Below, piece by piece: positions 27,468 to 36,915 of a DNA stretch of 64,000 nucleotides (positions within the stretch are counted from its first letter, which is position 1; each line of letters begins with the position of its first letter). Origin of the DNA: an uncultured Muribaculaceae bacterium. Its GTDB lineage: Bacteria > Bacteroidota > Bacteroidia > Bacteroidales > Muribaculaceae. The notes under the pieces are model-generated. The model was given only the letters and a program-made list of their open reading frames with translations. It did not search any database and had not been told where the DNA came from. The translations under genes were made by a program, and so were the position numbers. Location of the stretch: contig CAJUAF010000001.1 in assembly GCA_910584365.1 (NCBI GenBank), forward strand, positions 156,218 through 220,217, written 5' to 3'.

Positions 27468-29774
27468 ATGAAAAAAACAGCCATCACAACCCTCCTCGCC
27501 CTTGCCTCCCTCACATCCGCGTGGGGCAAGGAGCCGGTGGATTACGTCAATCCCTTCGTGGGAACCACCAATTTCGGGACCACCAATCCCGGCGCCGTCA
27601 CCCCCAACGGGATGATGTCGGTAACCCCTTTCAATGTAATGGGTTCCGAGAAAAACGTCTACGACAAGGATTCCCGCTGGTGGTCCACCCCCTATGATGT
27701 CACCAACTCTTTCTTCACCGGTTTTTCCCATGTCAATCTTTCGGGAGTGGGATGTCCGGAGCTGGGTTCGTTACTGCTGATGCCGACCACCGGCACCCTT
27801 GAAGTGGACTATCACCGATACGGCACGGAGTATTCCTCCGAGATCGCCCGGCCGGGATATTACGGTGTGAAACTCGACAGGTACGACATCCTGGCCGAGG
27901 CCACCGCCACCACCCGCACCGGGGTAAGCCGTTTCACATTCCCCGCCGGACAGGCCAACATCCTGCTCAATCTCGGGGAAGGGCTCACCAACGAGACCGG
28001 AGCTTCGGTACGCCGCGTCAACGCCCGCGAGTTCGAGGGTTCCAAACTTCTGGGGACGTTCTGTTATAATCCCCAGGCGGTCTTCCCGATATACTTCGTG
28101 ATGCGCGTCAGCAAGACGCCCGAATCGTCGGGTTTCTGGAAGATGCAGCGCCCGATGAAGGGAGTCGAGGCCGAGTGGGACAAGGACAACGGGAACTACA
28201 AGCTCTACACCAACTACGGCCGCGTCCTCTCGGGGGACGATATCGGCGTATGGATGACTTTCGACACCACCGCCGGAGAGCAGATCGACGTGGCCATAGG
28301 GGTTTCCTTCGTAAGCATCGCCAATGCCCGCGAGAATCTCGAGAAAGAACTGTCGGCCCACTCGGGCCTGGATTCCGGAGCCTTCGACGCCATCGCCTCC
28401 CGGGCGCGTTCCCGATGGAACGACGACCTGAGCCGCATACTGGTCGAAGGGGGAACGGAAGAGCAGAAATCCGTATTCTACACCGCCCTGTACCATGCCC
28501 TGATTCATCCCAATGTTCTCAACGACGTCAACGGGGAATATCCCGTCATGGAAAGCGACTCCATCGGCCACACCGACACGGACCGCTACACGGTCTTCTC
28601 CCTATGGGACACCTACCGCAATCTCCATCAGCTTCTGACGCTGGTCTACCCCGAACGTCAGACCGCGATGGTCAACTCCATGCTCTACATCTACCGCGAA
28701 CACGGATGGCTCCCGAAGTGGGAACTCTACGGCCGCGAGACCCTGACGATGGAGGGGGATCCCTCGATTCCCGTCATCACCGACACCTGGAGCAAGGGAC
28801 TCCGTGACTTCGACATAAACCTGGCATACCAGGCCATGCGCAAGGGAGCGTTCACTCCCGGCGCCAAAAACCTCATGCGCCCCGACAATGATGACTATCT
28901 ATCACTGGGGTATGTGCCCCTGCGCGATGAATTCGACAACTCGGTAAGCCACGCTCTGGAATACTACATCGCCGACTACGCCCTGTCGGCCATCGCCGAC
29001 TCGCTGGGCCACAAAGAGGACGCCAGGATTCTGCGCGACCGCGCCAACGGCTACCGTCATTATTATTCCAAAGAGTACGGCACCCTGCGCCCGCTTCTTC
29101 CCGACGGCTCTTTCCTGACTCCTTTCGACCCCAAACAGGGGGAAAACTTCGAACCTTCCCCAGGATTTCACGAAGGGAACGCCTGGAACTACACGTTCTA
29201 TGTCCCCCACGACATCAAGGGACTGGCACGCCTCATGGGAGGCAACCGCAAATTCGTGGACAATCTCCAGAGCGTCTTCGACCGCGGCAACTATGACCCC
29301 GCCAATGAGCCGGACATCGCCTATCCCTATCTGTTCTCGCAGTTCAAGGGGGAAGAATGGCGTACACAGAAGCTCGTCAAGGAACTCCTGGCGAAACATT
29401 TCACCACGCGCCCCGACGGTATTCCCGGCAATGACGACGCCGGCACCATGTCGGCCTGGGCCATCTTCTCGATGCTCGGCCTGTATCCGGATATCCCCGG
29501 TATTCCGGTCTATACACTGACGACTCCCACTTTCGACAAAGCCACCATCCGTCTCGATCCCCGTTACACCGGAGGCGCCTCCGAACTCATCATCGAGCGC
29601 GTCAATCCCGACGGAGAGGCTTCGGCCGTCTCGGAAGCAGACTACATCGACTCGGTGACGCTCGCCGGAAAAGAGGAAGGTGCCCGGCAGAAAAACGTAA
29701 AGGGTTACCGCATCTCCCATAAGGACCTCATGGCCTCTCCCCGGATGGTTTTCAAGACTAAGAAGACGCATTAA
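27468..29774 (+). CDS. GH92 alpha-mannosidase 4 (divergent, periplasmic type)
   Basis: 768 residues with a type I signal peptide (TLLALASLTSAWGKE). N-terminal motif YVNPFVGTTNFG, acid E569 in EGNAWNY, base cluster GNDDAGTMSAW (654-664; Thr in place of the usual Gln). The GNEPxHH motif is replaced by ANEPDIAYPYLF, so the sugar-binding wall differs clearly from enzymes 1 and 2. An extra insertion near residues 55-75 (KNVYDKDSRWWSTPYDV) is also unlike the others. Together these suggest another linkage, such as alpha-1,3, alpha-1,6 or a substituted mannose. It is the last gene before the sigma-factor promoter. Confidence 0.92.
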   Translation: MKKTAITTLLALASLTSAWGKEPVDYVNPFVGTTNFGTTNPGAVTPNGMMSVTPFNVMGSEKNVYDKDSRWWSTPYDVTNSFFTGFSHVNLSGVGCPELGSLLLMPTTGTLEVDYHRYGTEYSSEIARPGYYGVKLDRYDILAEATATTRTGVSRFTFPAGQANILLNLGEGLTNETGASVRRVNAREFEGSKLLGTFCYNPQAVFPIYFVMRVSKTPESSGFWKMQRPMKGVEAEWDKDNGNYKLYTNYGRVLSGDDIGVWMTFDTTAGEQIDVAIGVSFVSIANARENLEKELSAHSGLDSGAFDAIASRARSRWNDDLSRILVEGGTEEQKSVFYTALYHALIHPNVLNDVNGEYPVMESDSIGHTDTDRYTVFSLWDTYRNLHQLLTLVYPERQTAMVNSMLYIYREHGWLPKWELYGRETLTMEGDPSIPVITDTWSKGLRDFDINLAYQAMRKGAFTPGAKNLMRPDNDDYLSLGYVPLRDEFDNSVSHALEYYIADYALSAIADSLGHKEDARILRDRANGYRHYYSKEYGTLRPLLPDGSFLTPFDPKQGENFEPSPGFHEGNAWNYTFYVPHDIKGLARLMGGNRKFVDNLQSVFDRGNYDPANEPDIAYPYLFSQFKGEEWRTQKLVKELLAKHFTTRPDGIPGNDDAGTMSAWAIFSMLGLYPDIPGIPVYTLTTPTFDKATIRLDPRYTGGASELIIERVNPDGEASAVSEADYIDSVTLAGKEEGARQKNVKGYRISHKDLMASPRMVFKTKKTH

Positions 29775-29815
29775 ATTTTTTCGGCAATAAGGTAGGAACT
29801 CTCACAAATAAATTG

Positions 29816-29823
29816 TAATTTTG
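29816..29823 (+). promoter_or_regulatory. -7 box before the ECF sigma gene
   Basis: TAATTTTG, 49 nt before the ATG at 29873. No clear TTG lies at the -33 position, so another sigma or an activator may be involved. Confidence 0.5.
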
Positions 29824-29872
29824 CAGAACACCTGGAATTACAAACCTGAACTGAACAACTTAGCCTACCTCA

Positions 29873-30388
29873 ATGCAGAAAAAGTTTGAAGACATCTTCA
29901 AAACTTTTTATCCTCCGGTCAAGAAATTCGCCGGGATGATCGTCAAATCATCCCACGACGCCGAAGACATTGCCCAGGAGGTTTTCACCCAACTTTGGGC
30001 CAAACCCGAAGTGTGGGCCGATAATCCCGACATTGACCGCTATATCTTCAAAATGACAAAGTATCAGGCCCTCAGCCATCTGCGCCACCGCAACTATGTC
30101 GCCTCACAGATCACCGACGCGGATATGGACCTGGTCAGCACTGTGCTTGACGACCAGTCGGACGCCGATCCGGTTGTCTGCAACGAAATCGCGCTGCTGC
30201 TGAAACTGGCTGTAGACCGGCTCCCGGAAAAACGCCGCCAGATTTTCAGGATGTCGCGCGAGGAAGACCTCTCCCACAAAGAGATAGCCCAACGACTGGG
30301 CATCTCGGTCCGCACGGTCGAGGCCCACATCTACGCCGCTCTCTCGGATCTCCGAAAAGTTCTCCCCATGCTGCTGTTCATGCTCTGA
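29873..30388 (+). CDS. ECF-type RNA polymerase sigma factor (FecI-like)
   Basis: 171 residues. Region 2 is seen at about 10-75 (DAEDIAQEVFTQLWAKP, then YIFKMTKYQALSHLR) and region 4 at about 110-165 (LPEKRRQIFRMSREEDLSHKEIAQRLGISVRTVEAHI, a helix-turn-helix). Such sigma factors in Bacteroidetes are held by a FecR-type anti-sigma factor and released when an STN-domain SusC senses its glycan. The matching anti-sigma gene and STN-SusC follow directly, so it very likely drives the susC operon and perhaps the GH92 genes. Confidence 0.94.
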   Translation: MQKKFEDIFKTFYPPVKKFAGMIVKSSHDAEDIAQEVFTQLWAKPEVWADNPDIDRYIFKMTKYQALSHLRHRNYVASQITDADMDLVSTVLDDQSDADPVVCNEIALLLKLAVDRLPEKRRQIFRMSREEDLSHKEIAQRLGISVRTVEAHIYAALSDLRKVLPMLLFML

Positions 30389-30556
30389 ATCTCTCCGCGC
30401 CCCTCCTGACTCCTCTCGCCTCCTCTTGTCTCTGTAATACCCTTTTGTCTGCTTAACTTCTTTTAACACTATATTGACTAAGTAGCCCTCCCCTTTTCCG
30501 ACAGTATATAATGAAGAGCTTTCCGCTCCTCTACCGAAAACAACCATCCTCCGAAG

Positions 30557-31564
30557 ATGAACAAGTCTAAAAACCACTACATAAACACGATTGTCCGCAC
30601 CTTCCTTGAGGGGCGCTTCTCGCGCCCTGCTCAGGAAGCTGCCATGCAGTGGCTTGCCAGCGACAAGGATGAGCAGGAAAAAGAGGAAAGCCTTCGCGAG
30701 GTCTGGGACGAAACTCTCGCAACCCCGAGGACCCGGGCAGAGAACGAAGAATCCGACGAGGCATACCGCTCATGGAAAAGCGCCCTGATGGGACGCGACC
30801 TGGTGGCCCGCAGGACTCTCCGCATCTGGCAGGGGATCGCCGCCTGCATGATAATCGGCCTCGGCGTACTGACCTGTCTGACAGTTTTGCGTACTCCGCA
30901 GCCCGTCGACTATATCCACGCCTGCGCTCCCTCATGCTCAACGGACACGATAGCGCTTCCCGACGGCACCACGGTAATTCTCAACTCAGGTTCAACGCTC
31001 CTCTATCCTGAACGCTTCGAAGGGAAAGGACGCGATGTCTTCCTGACGGGCGAAGCCTGTTTCACTGTGGCAAAAGACAAAAAGCACCCGTTCACGGTCC
31101 ACGCCGACGATTTCCACGTCCGGGCCTTAGGAACCTGCTTCAACGTCAATGCCCATCCCGAGAACGACATATTCACAGCTTCTCTTATAGAAGGTTCCGT
31201 AAAAGTGACTTTCAACCATGAAAACGACCAGTTTATCCTCTCTCCCAATGAACAGTTGTCCTACAACCGCCTCACCGGGAAAGCATCCGTAAGCCGCTGC
31301 GGCGCCGACGAGATGACCGCATGGCAGCGCGGAGAGCTGATCTTCTCCAACGCCACGCTTCCCGAAATCCTCTCCACCCTGCGTCGGCGCTTCGACAACG
31401 TAGATTTCATCTACAGTCCCTCGCGTCTGCCTGCCGACCACTACTCTTTCCGCTTCCGCCGCGACACACCCCTTCCGGAGATGATGCAGCTGATAGCCGA
31501 TGTGGCCGGAAACATAGAGGTAACCGCAGATTCCACCTGCGTCTCCGTCATGAAAAAGCACTGA
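30557..31564 (+). CDS. FecR-type anti-sigma factor
   Basis: 335 residues. A cytoplasmic N-terminus (1-88) binds the sigma factor; a single membrane helix lies at about 90-111 (WQGIAACMIIGLGVL); the periplasmic part has the FecR domain (DTIALPDGTTVILNSGSTL, GEACFTVAKDKKHPFTV) and a C-terminal DUF4974 segment (FSNATLPEILSTLRRRFDNV). This topology lets it relay a signal from the outer-membrane SusC to the ECF sigma factor. It follows the sigma gene by 168 nt. Confidence 0.94.
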   Translation: MNKSKNHYINTIVRTFLEGRFSRPAQEAAMQWLASDKDEQEKEESLREVWDETLATPRTRAENEESDEAYRSWKSALMGRDLVARRTLRIWQGIAACMIIGLGVLTCLTVLRTPQPVDYIHACAPSCSTDTIALPDGTTVILNSGSTLLYPERFEGKGRDVFLTGEACFTVAKDKKHPFTVHADDFHVRALGTCFNVNAHPENDIFTASLIEGSVKVTFNHENDQFILSPNEQLSYNRLTGKASVSRCGADEMTAWQRGELIFSNATLPEILSTLRRRFDNVDFIYSPSRLPADHYSFRFRRDTPLPEMMQLIADVAGNIEVTADSTCVSVMKKH

Positions 31565-31869
31565 TGCCCCCCGTTATCCTCTCTGCCACGCTCCTCTCCT
31601 CGCCCTGACACGAACACCCCGCCCTCTCTTCCCTGCCTGACATAAACCTAAAGAACATAAAACCCTGACATAAAACCTCTTCCTCCCCGAAGGACCTCTC
31701 TTTCACAGGAGCTTCCCTCTCCCCGCGAATCTCAAGAGAGCTTTCTTCTCCCTGCCTGTCCTGTGGTCCGCCCATAGGCGGACTCCCCCTCCTCCCCTCT
31801 CCCACTACATTCTTGCGCTACCTCATTTTTTCTTATCATAATCTTCTAACCAATAACACCTTAAGCTTA
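31565..31869 (+). other. Pyrimidine-rich intergenic leader before susC
   Basis: About 305 bases without a gene. The plus strand is very rich in C and T (CCTCTC, CTTCC, CTCCCC blocks), as in other spacers of the locus. It contains copy B of the 34-nt repeat (31752-31785) and the direct repeat CTGACATAAA (about 31636 and 31665). The last 60 nt are AT-rich and may hold the sigma-factor-dependent promoter; no TAnnTTTG box was found. Confidence 0.5.
31752..31785. repeat. 34-nt interspersed repeat with hairpin, copy B
   Basis: Identical over 34 nt to copy A at 20330-20363, with the same GTCCGCC-CATA-GGCGGAC stem-loop. It lies 84 nt before the susC start. Confidence 0.85.
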
Positions 31870-34800
31870 ATGCCCAACATGACAACAAGAGCTTTCCGCG
31901 CCCCCTCACTGGGAGCGAAATGCTTGGCAATGCTTTTAGCATTCTTCATCTTCTCGGCATCGGCTTTCGCTCAGGATGCTTCTCAGGCGAGAATCAACAT
32001 CCACAAAAGCGGAATTTCCGTTATCAACGCCCTGAAGGAAGTCGAACAGCAGTCGGGTCTTTCGATCGCGTATTCCAACACTCGCCTCGAATCCGCTCCG
32101 GCAGTAACTCTCGACCTCAGCAACGCCGATCTGGCTACCTCCCTTACCCGGATTCTTCAGGGTACCGGCTGCAGCTATGAGATTTCCGGCAAGTACATCA
32201 AAATTATTCCTGCTCCGGGGCAGGGCAGCGCCGCAGGCGCTGCAAGCGGGGCTGCACAGACCGTAACCGGCACAGTGTATGACGCTACGGGCGAGCCCCT
32301 TATCGGCGCCACCGTCGCTGTAAAGGGTACTTCCAACGCCACCTCCACCGACATCGACGGTAACTTTACCCTCAAGGCAAAGGACGGCGAGACCCTCACC
32401 TTCACCTACATCGGTTACCAGACCCAGGAACGCCGCGTGGCTCCCGGGGCTACCTTCGACATCACCCTCAGCGAGGACTCCAAGATGCTCGACGAAGTGG
32501 TTGTGACCGCTCTCGGCATCAAGCGCGAGCAGAAGTCGCTGTCCTACAACGTGCAGCAGCTCAAAGGTGACGCCCTGGCCGACAACAAGGACGCCAACTT
32601 CGTCAACGGCCTTGCAGGTAAGGTGGCCGGCGTGAACATCAACGCCTCCTCCTCCGGTACGGGCGGTATCTCCAAAGTCGTAATGCGTGGTACCAAGTCC
32701 ATCATGCAGAGTTCCAACGCTCTCTACGTGGTAGACGGTATGCCCATGCGCGGCGCCAACTCGGGCGGATCCACCGAATTCGGTTCCCAGGGTTCCACCG
32801 AGCCTATCGCCGACCTCAACCCCGAGGATATCGAATCGATGTCTGTGCTGACCGGTGCCGCCGCAGCCGCCCTCTACGGTTCCGAGGCAGCCAACGGTGC
32901 CATCGTCATCACCACCAAGAAAGGACAGGCAGGAAAGACCCGCGTAACCTTCAACAGCTCCCTGCAGTGGGAACGCGCTCTGGTACTTCCCAAGATCCAG
33001 AACCGCTACGGCACAGGAGCCGGCGGCCGCAACATCGCCACCTCCAACCTCTCCTGGGGCGCTCCCATCACCGCAGCCAACAACTACAACTTCGATCTGG
33101 GCAGCGACTACCTCCAGACCGGGTTCCTCTCCACCCAGGCCCTGACTTTCTCCACCGGTAACGACAAGAACCAGACCTATGCTTCCGTCGCAGCCGTGAA
33201 CTCCAAGGGTATCGTCCCCAACAACCGTTACGACCGTTACAACTTCAACGTCCGCAACACCACCTCGTTCCTCAACGACAAGATGACCCTCGACCTGAAC
33301 GCCACCTACGTGCGTCAGACCGACCGCAACATGATCAACCAGGGTACCTACGGTAACCCGATGGTAGGCGCGCTGCTCTTCCCCCGCGGCAACGACTGGA
33401 ACGACATCAAGATCTATGAACGCTACGACGCCGAGCGCAAGCTCAACACCCAGTACTGGCCTGTCGGCGACTACGGCATGACCGTCCAGAACCCCTACTG
33501 GATCAACAACCGCAATCTCCGCGAGAACTTCAAGGACCGCTTCATGATGGGCGCTCACCTGAGCTACCAGGTACTCCCCTACCTGACCCTGGCCGGACGC
33601 ATCCGCATCGACAACTCCTACAACAAGTACACCGAGAAGTTCTACGCCACCACCAACGACCAGCTGACCGGCGGCTCCAACCGCGGATACTACGGTATCA
33701 CCAAGAGCGAGGACAAGCAGATCTACGGTGACTTCCTCGTAAGCTTCAACAAGAACATCGGCGACGACTGGAGCATCCAGGCCAACTTCGGTGGTTCGAT
33801 CTCCGATATGCGATACGACGCCCTGGCAACCAACGGCCCCATCGCCGACGGCGTGAACGACAAGTTCGCCGGCGTCCCCGTAGGTCTGCCCAACTTCTTC
33901 GCCGTGCAGAACCTTTCGACTCCCCACGTGACCAATATGCAGACCGGATGGCACGAGCAGACCCAGTCGCTCTACGCATCGGCCGACATCGGTTACCTCA
34001 ACACCTACTACCTGACCGTCACCGGACGTAACGACTGGCCCTCGCAGTTGGCCGGCCCCAACTCGAAGAACTCCTCGTTCTTCTATCCCTCGGTAGGTCT
34101 GTCCGTGCTGATGAACAACCTGCTCCCGCAGATTCCCCAGAACATCATGCAGCTGTGGAAGATCCGCGCCTCCTACGCTTCGGTGGGTTCCGCCTTCTCC
34201 CGCTACATCGCCAACCCGCGTTACACCTGGAACTCCTCCACAAACTCCTGGAGCGTGCAGACCCAGTACCCGATGTATAACCTGATGCCTGAGCGTACCA
34301 ACTCCTTTGAAGTAGGTATGAACTTCCGCTTCATCAACGACATCACCTTCGACGCGACCTTCTACCACGCCGACACCAAGAACCAGACGTTCAATCCCGG
34401 TCTGCCCGCCAACCAGTACTCCTCGATGTTCGTCCAGACCGGTTCGGTCCGCAACTGGGGTATGGAATTCGCCCTGAACTACTCCCACACCTGGGGCAAC
34501 TTCACCTGGAATTCCGGCATCACCTACTCCTTCAACCGCAACAAGATCACCGAGCTGGCCGACAACGCCATCAACCCCGTAACCGGCGAACGCTTCTCGA
34601 TGGACATCCTCGACATGGGCGGTCTGGGCTCGACCCGCTTCCTGCTCAAGAAGGGTGGCACGATGGGCGACATCTACTCCACCATCGACCTGGTGCGCGA
34701 CAACAACGGCGCAATCTACGTTGACGAGACCAATGCCGTCTCCACCGCCGCCATCCAGGACAAGGAGAACTACATCAAGCTCGGCTCCGTTCTTCCCAAA

Positions 34801-35289
34801 GGCAACCTCGCCTGGAGCAACTCCTTCTCCTGGAAGAACTTCGGCGCAAGCTTCATGATCAACGCCCGCTTCGGCGGCAAGGTGTTCTCCCGCACCCAGG
34901 CCATGCTTGACTTCTACGGTGTTTCCGAGAACTCGGCCAATGCCCGCGACAACGGCTTCATCACCCTCAACAACGGTGACCTCGTAAGCCCCGAAATGTG
35001 GTACACCACCATCGCCGGCGGTACATCGGTTCCCCAGTACTATATCTACGACGCTACAAACGTACGCCTTGGAGAAGTGACCTTCAGCTACAACATCCCG
35101 CGCCGCTGGCTCGCCAACGTCTGCGACATCAAGCTCTCCTTCGTAGGCCGCAACCTCTGGATGATCTACAACAAGGCACCCTTCGACCCCGAGTCCGTTG
35201 CCTCCACCGACAACTACTATCAGGGAATCGACTACTTCATGATGCCTTCCCAGCGCAGCTTCGGTTTCAACGTAAACTTCACCTTCTAA
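31870..35289 (+). CDS. SusC-like TonB-dependent outer-membrane transporter with STN domain
   Basis: 1139 residues from the ATG at 31870 (another ATG at 31879 is nearly as good; a third at 31813 gives an unlikely leader). A signal peptide ends at SASAFAQ. An STN domain follows (about 45-100, INIHKSGISVINALKEVEQQ), which contacts the FecR-type anti-sigma factor. Then a carboxypeptidase-regulatory-like domain (about 125-200, TVTGTVYDATGEPLIGATV), a TonB-box/plug region (DEVVVTALGIKREQKS) and the beta-barrel ending in FGFNVNFTF, with the terminal Phe of outer-membrane barrels. With SusD it imports glycan fragments into the periplasm, powered by TonB. The STN domain plus the adjacent sigma/anti-sigma pair marks it as sensor and importer. 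Confidence 0.96.
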   Translation: MPNMTTRAFRAPSLGAKCLAMLLAFFIFSASAFAQDASQARINIHKSGISVINALKEVEQQSGLSIAYSNTRLESAPAVTLDLSNADLATSLTRILQGTGCSYEISGKYIKIIPAPGQGSAAGAASGAAQTVTGTVYDATGEPLIGATVAVKGTSNATSTDIDGNFTLKAKDGETLTFTYIGYQTQERRVAPGATFDITLSEDSKMLDEVVVTALGIKREQKSLSYNVQQLKGDALADNKDANFVNGLAGKVAGVNINASSSGTGGISKVVMRGTKSIMQSSNALYVVDGMPMRGANSGGSTEFGSQGSTEPIADLNPEDIESMSVLTGAAAAALYGSEAANGAIVITTKKGQAGKTRVTFNSSLQWERALVLPKIQNRYGTGAGGRNIATSNLSWGAPITAANNYNFDLGSDYLQTGFLSTQALTFSTGNDKNQTYASVAAVNSKGIVPNNRYDRYNFNVRNTTSFLNDKMTLDLNATYVRQTDRNMINQGTYGNPMVGALLFPRGNDWNDIKIYERYDAERKLNTQYWPVGDYGMTVQNPYWINNRNLRENFKDRFMMGAHLSYQVLPYLTLAGRIRIDNSYNKYTEKFYATTNDQLTGGSNRGYYGITKSEDKQIYGDFLVSFNKNIGDDWSIQANFGGSISDMRYDALATNGPIADGVNDKFAGVPVGLPNFFAVQNLSTPHVTNMQTGWHEQTQSLYASADIGYLNTYYLTVTGRNDWPSQLAGPNSKNSSFFYPSVGLSVLMNNLLPQIPQNIMQLWKIRASYASVGSAFSRYIANPRYTWNSSTNSWSVQTQYPMYNLMPERTNSFEVGMNFRFINDITFDATFYHADTKNQTFNPGLPANQYSSMFVQTGSVRNWGMEFALNYSHTWGNFTWNSGITYSFNRNKITELADNAINPVTGERFSMDILDMGGLGSTRFLLKKGGTMGDIYSTIDLVRDNNGAIYVDETNAVSTAAIQDKENYIKLGSVLPKGNLAWSNSFSWKNFGASFMINARFGGKVFSRTQAMLDFYGVSENSANARDNGFITLNNGDLVSPEMWYTTIAGGTSVPQYYIYDATNVRLGEVTFSYNIPRRWLANVCDIKLSFVGRNLWMIYNKAPFDPESVASTDNYYQGIDYFMMPSQRSFGFNVNFTF

Positions 35290-35304
35290 TCTACTGCCTC
35301 AACA

Positions 35305-36885
35305 ATGAAACGATATATCAACAAACTCGTCATCGCAGCCCTGGCCGTCGGCGCGGCCTCCTGCACCGGCTCCTACGAGGATATCAACTCCAATCCTTAT
35401 GAGCCGGGTGACCTCACCGGTGACGACTACGCGCTGGGTTCCCAGCTGAACAATATCGCCGGGTGTGTGATGTCGGCCGATGTCAACACCATCCAGTTCA
35501 CCGACGCTCTCCTCGGAGGCACCCTCGGAGGTTATTTCTCCGACGCCAACGCCGGCTTCACCGAGAGTATCGCCCGTTACAATCCCAAGAACGACTGGAC
35601 GCGCGTGTTCCTCAAATCCGACCAGATTATCCCGACGCTCTACGCCAACTTCGGCCAGGTGGAGACCATCAGCCAGTCGACGGGCAACCCCGTCCCCCTG
35701 GCAGTGGCTACGGTAATCAAAGTGGCCGCCATGAGCCGCGTGACCGACACCTACGGCCCGATTCCTTACAGCGCCATCGGCACCGGGGACCTGGTTATCC
35801 CCTACGATTCCCAGGAAGCAGTCTATGACCAGTTCTTCCAGGAACTCTCCGACGCCATCGCCGTCCTCCACGCCAACCGCGGTGTCCCCTTCTCCCCGCT
35901 GGGCGACTACGTATATCGCGGCGACATCCAGAAGTGGATCAAGTTCGCTAATTCGCTGAAGCTGCGTCTGGCCACCCGTATCTCCTTCGTCAAGCCCCAG
36001 CTGGCCAAGCAGATGGCCGAAGAGGCTATCGCCGGAGGCGTTATGGAAAGCAATGACGACAACGCAACCTGGAAATACTTCGAAAGCCTCACCAACTCGC
36101 TCTACACGGCCGTCAACTACAACAACAACGGCTCCGTGACCGGCGGTGACACCCATGCGGCAGCCGACATCATCTGCTACATGAACGGCTACAACGACCC
36201 CCGCCGCGAGGCTTACTTCCTGAAGTCCGTATGGGAAGGTCTCGACTACTGCGGTCTGCGCCGCGGATGGACCACCTTCGACAAGACCTGGGGCTTCAAC
36301 TTCTCCGGCGTCAACATCAAGGCCAATGACCCGCTGATCTGGATGACCGCTTCCGAAGTGGCATTCCTCCGCGCCGAAGGCGTCGCCATCCATGGATGGA
36401 ATATGGGAGGCGGTTCTGCCGAGAGCTACTATAACGAAGGTATTCGCCTGAGCTTCGAGCAGTGGGGCGCATCCGGCGCCGAGGCCTATATGGCCGACAA
36501 CACCTCGATGCCCTCGGCCTACACCGATCCTTCGGAGCAGAATCCCTGGAACGGCTCCCTCTCCTCCATCACCATCAAGTGGGAGGAAGGCGCTTCCCGC
36601 GAGACCAAGCTCGAGCGTATCATCACCCAGAAGTGGATCGCCCTCTATTACAACGGAAACGAGGCATGGGCCGAACTTCGCCGCACCGGCTATCCCAAGC
36701 TGATTCCCGTGGCCTACAACGGTTCGGGCGGCGTGGTCGACAGCAATCTCGGACCCCAGCGTATGCCTTATCCCCAGGAGGAATACACCAACAACTCCTA
36801 TAACGTAACTCAGGCCGTCAACACCCTGCTCAACGGTCCCGACAACATGGGAACCAAGGTATGGTGGGCACGCGGCAACCGATAA
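35305..36885 (+). CDS. SusD-like surface glycan-binding lipoprotein
   Basis: 526 residues with lipoprotein signal (VGAASC, Cys 20) followed by TGSYEDINSNPYEPG, an acidic-containing stretch consistent with surface export. The SusD-superfamily TPR scaffold is suggested by YDQFFQELSDAIAVLHANRGV, KWIKFANSLKLRLATRIS and the C-terminal QKWIALYYNGNEAWAELRRTGYPKL. The variant is of the SusD/RagB-2 (SusD_2) type. It forms the lid of the SusC barrel and hands over the glycan. It lies 15 nt after susC. Confidence 0.95.
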   Translation: MKRYINKLVIAALAVGAASCTGSYEDINSNPYEPGDLTGDDYALGSQLNNIAGCVMSADVNTIQFTDALLGGTLGGYFSDANAGFTESIARYNPKNDWTRVFLKSDQIIPTLYANFGQVETISQSTGNPVPLAVATVIKVAAMSRVTDTYGPIPYSAIGTGDLVIPYDSQEAVYDQFFQELSDAIAVLHANRGVPFSPLGDYVYRGDIQKWIKFANSLKLRLATRISFVKPQLAKQMAEEAIAGGVMESNDDNATWKYFESLTNSLYTAVNYNNNGSVTGGDTHAAADIICYMNGYNDPRREAYFLKSVWEGLDYCGLRRGWTTFDKTWGFNFSGVNIKANDPLIWMTASEVAFLRAEGVAIHGWNMGGGSAESYYNEGIRLSFEQWGASGAEAYMADNTSMPSAYTDPSEQNPWNGSLSSITIKWEEGASRETKLERIITQKWIALYYNGNEAWAELRRTGYPKLIPVAYNGSGGVVDSNLGPQRMPYPQEEYTNNSYNVTQAVNTLLNGPDNMGTKVWWARGNR

Positions 36886-36915
36886 TCTCTCATCCCCTAA
36901 TCCTATTTAAAGACA

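Noticed and set aside
31936..34488. 850-codon open frame on the minus strand opposite susC
   Set aside because: It is the shadow of the susC codon bias (GAC, GTC, ACC read backwards give Val/Gly/Asp-rich nonsense); no domain or start context.
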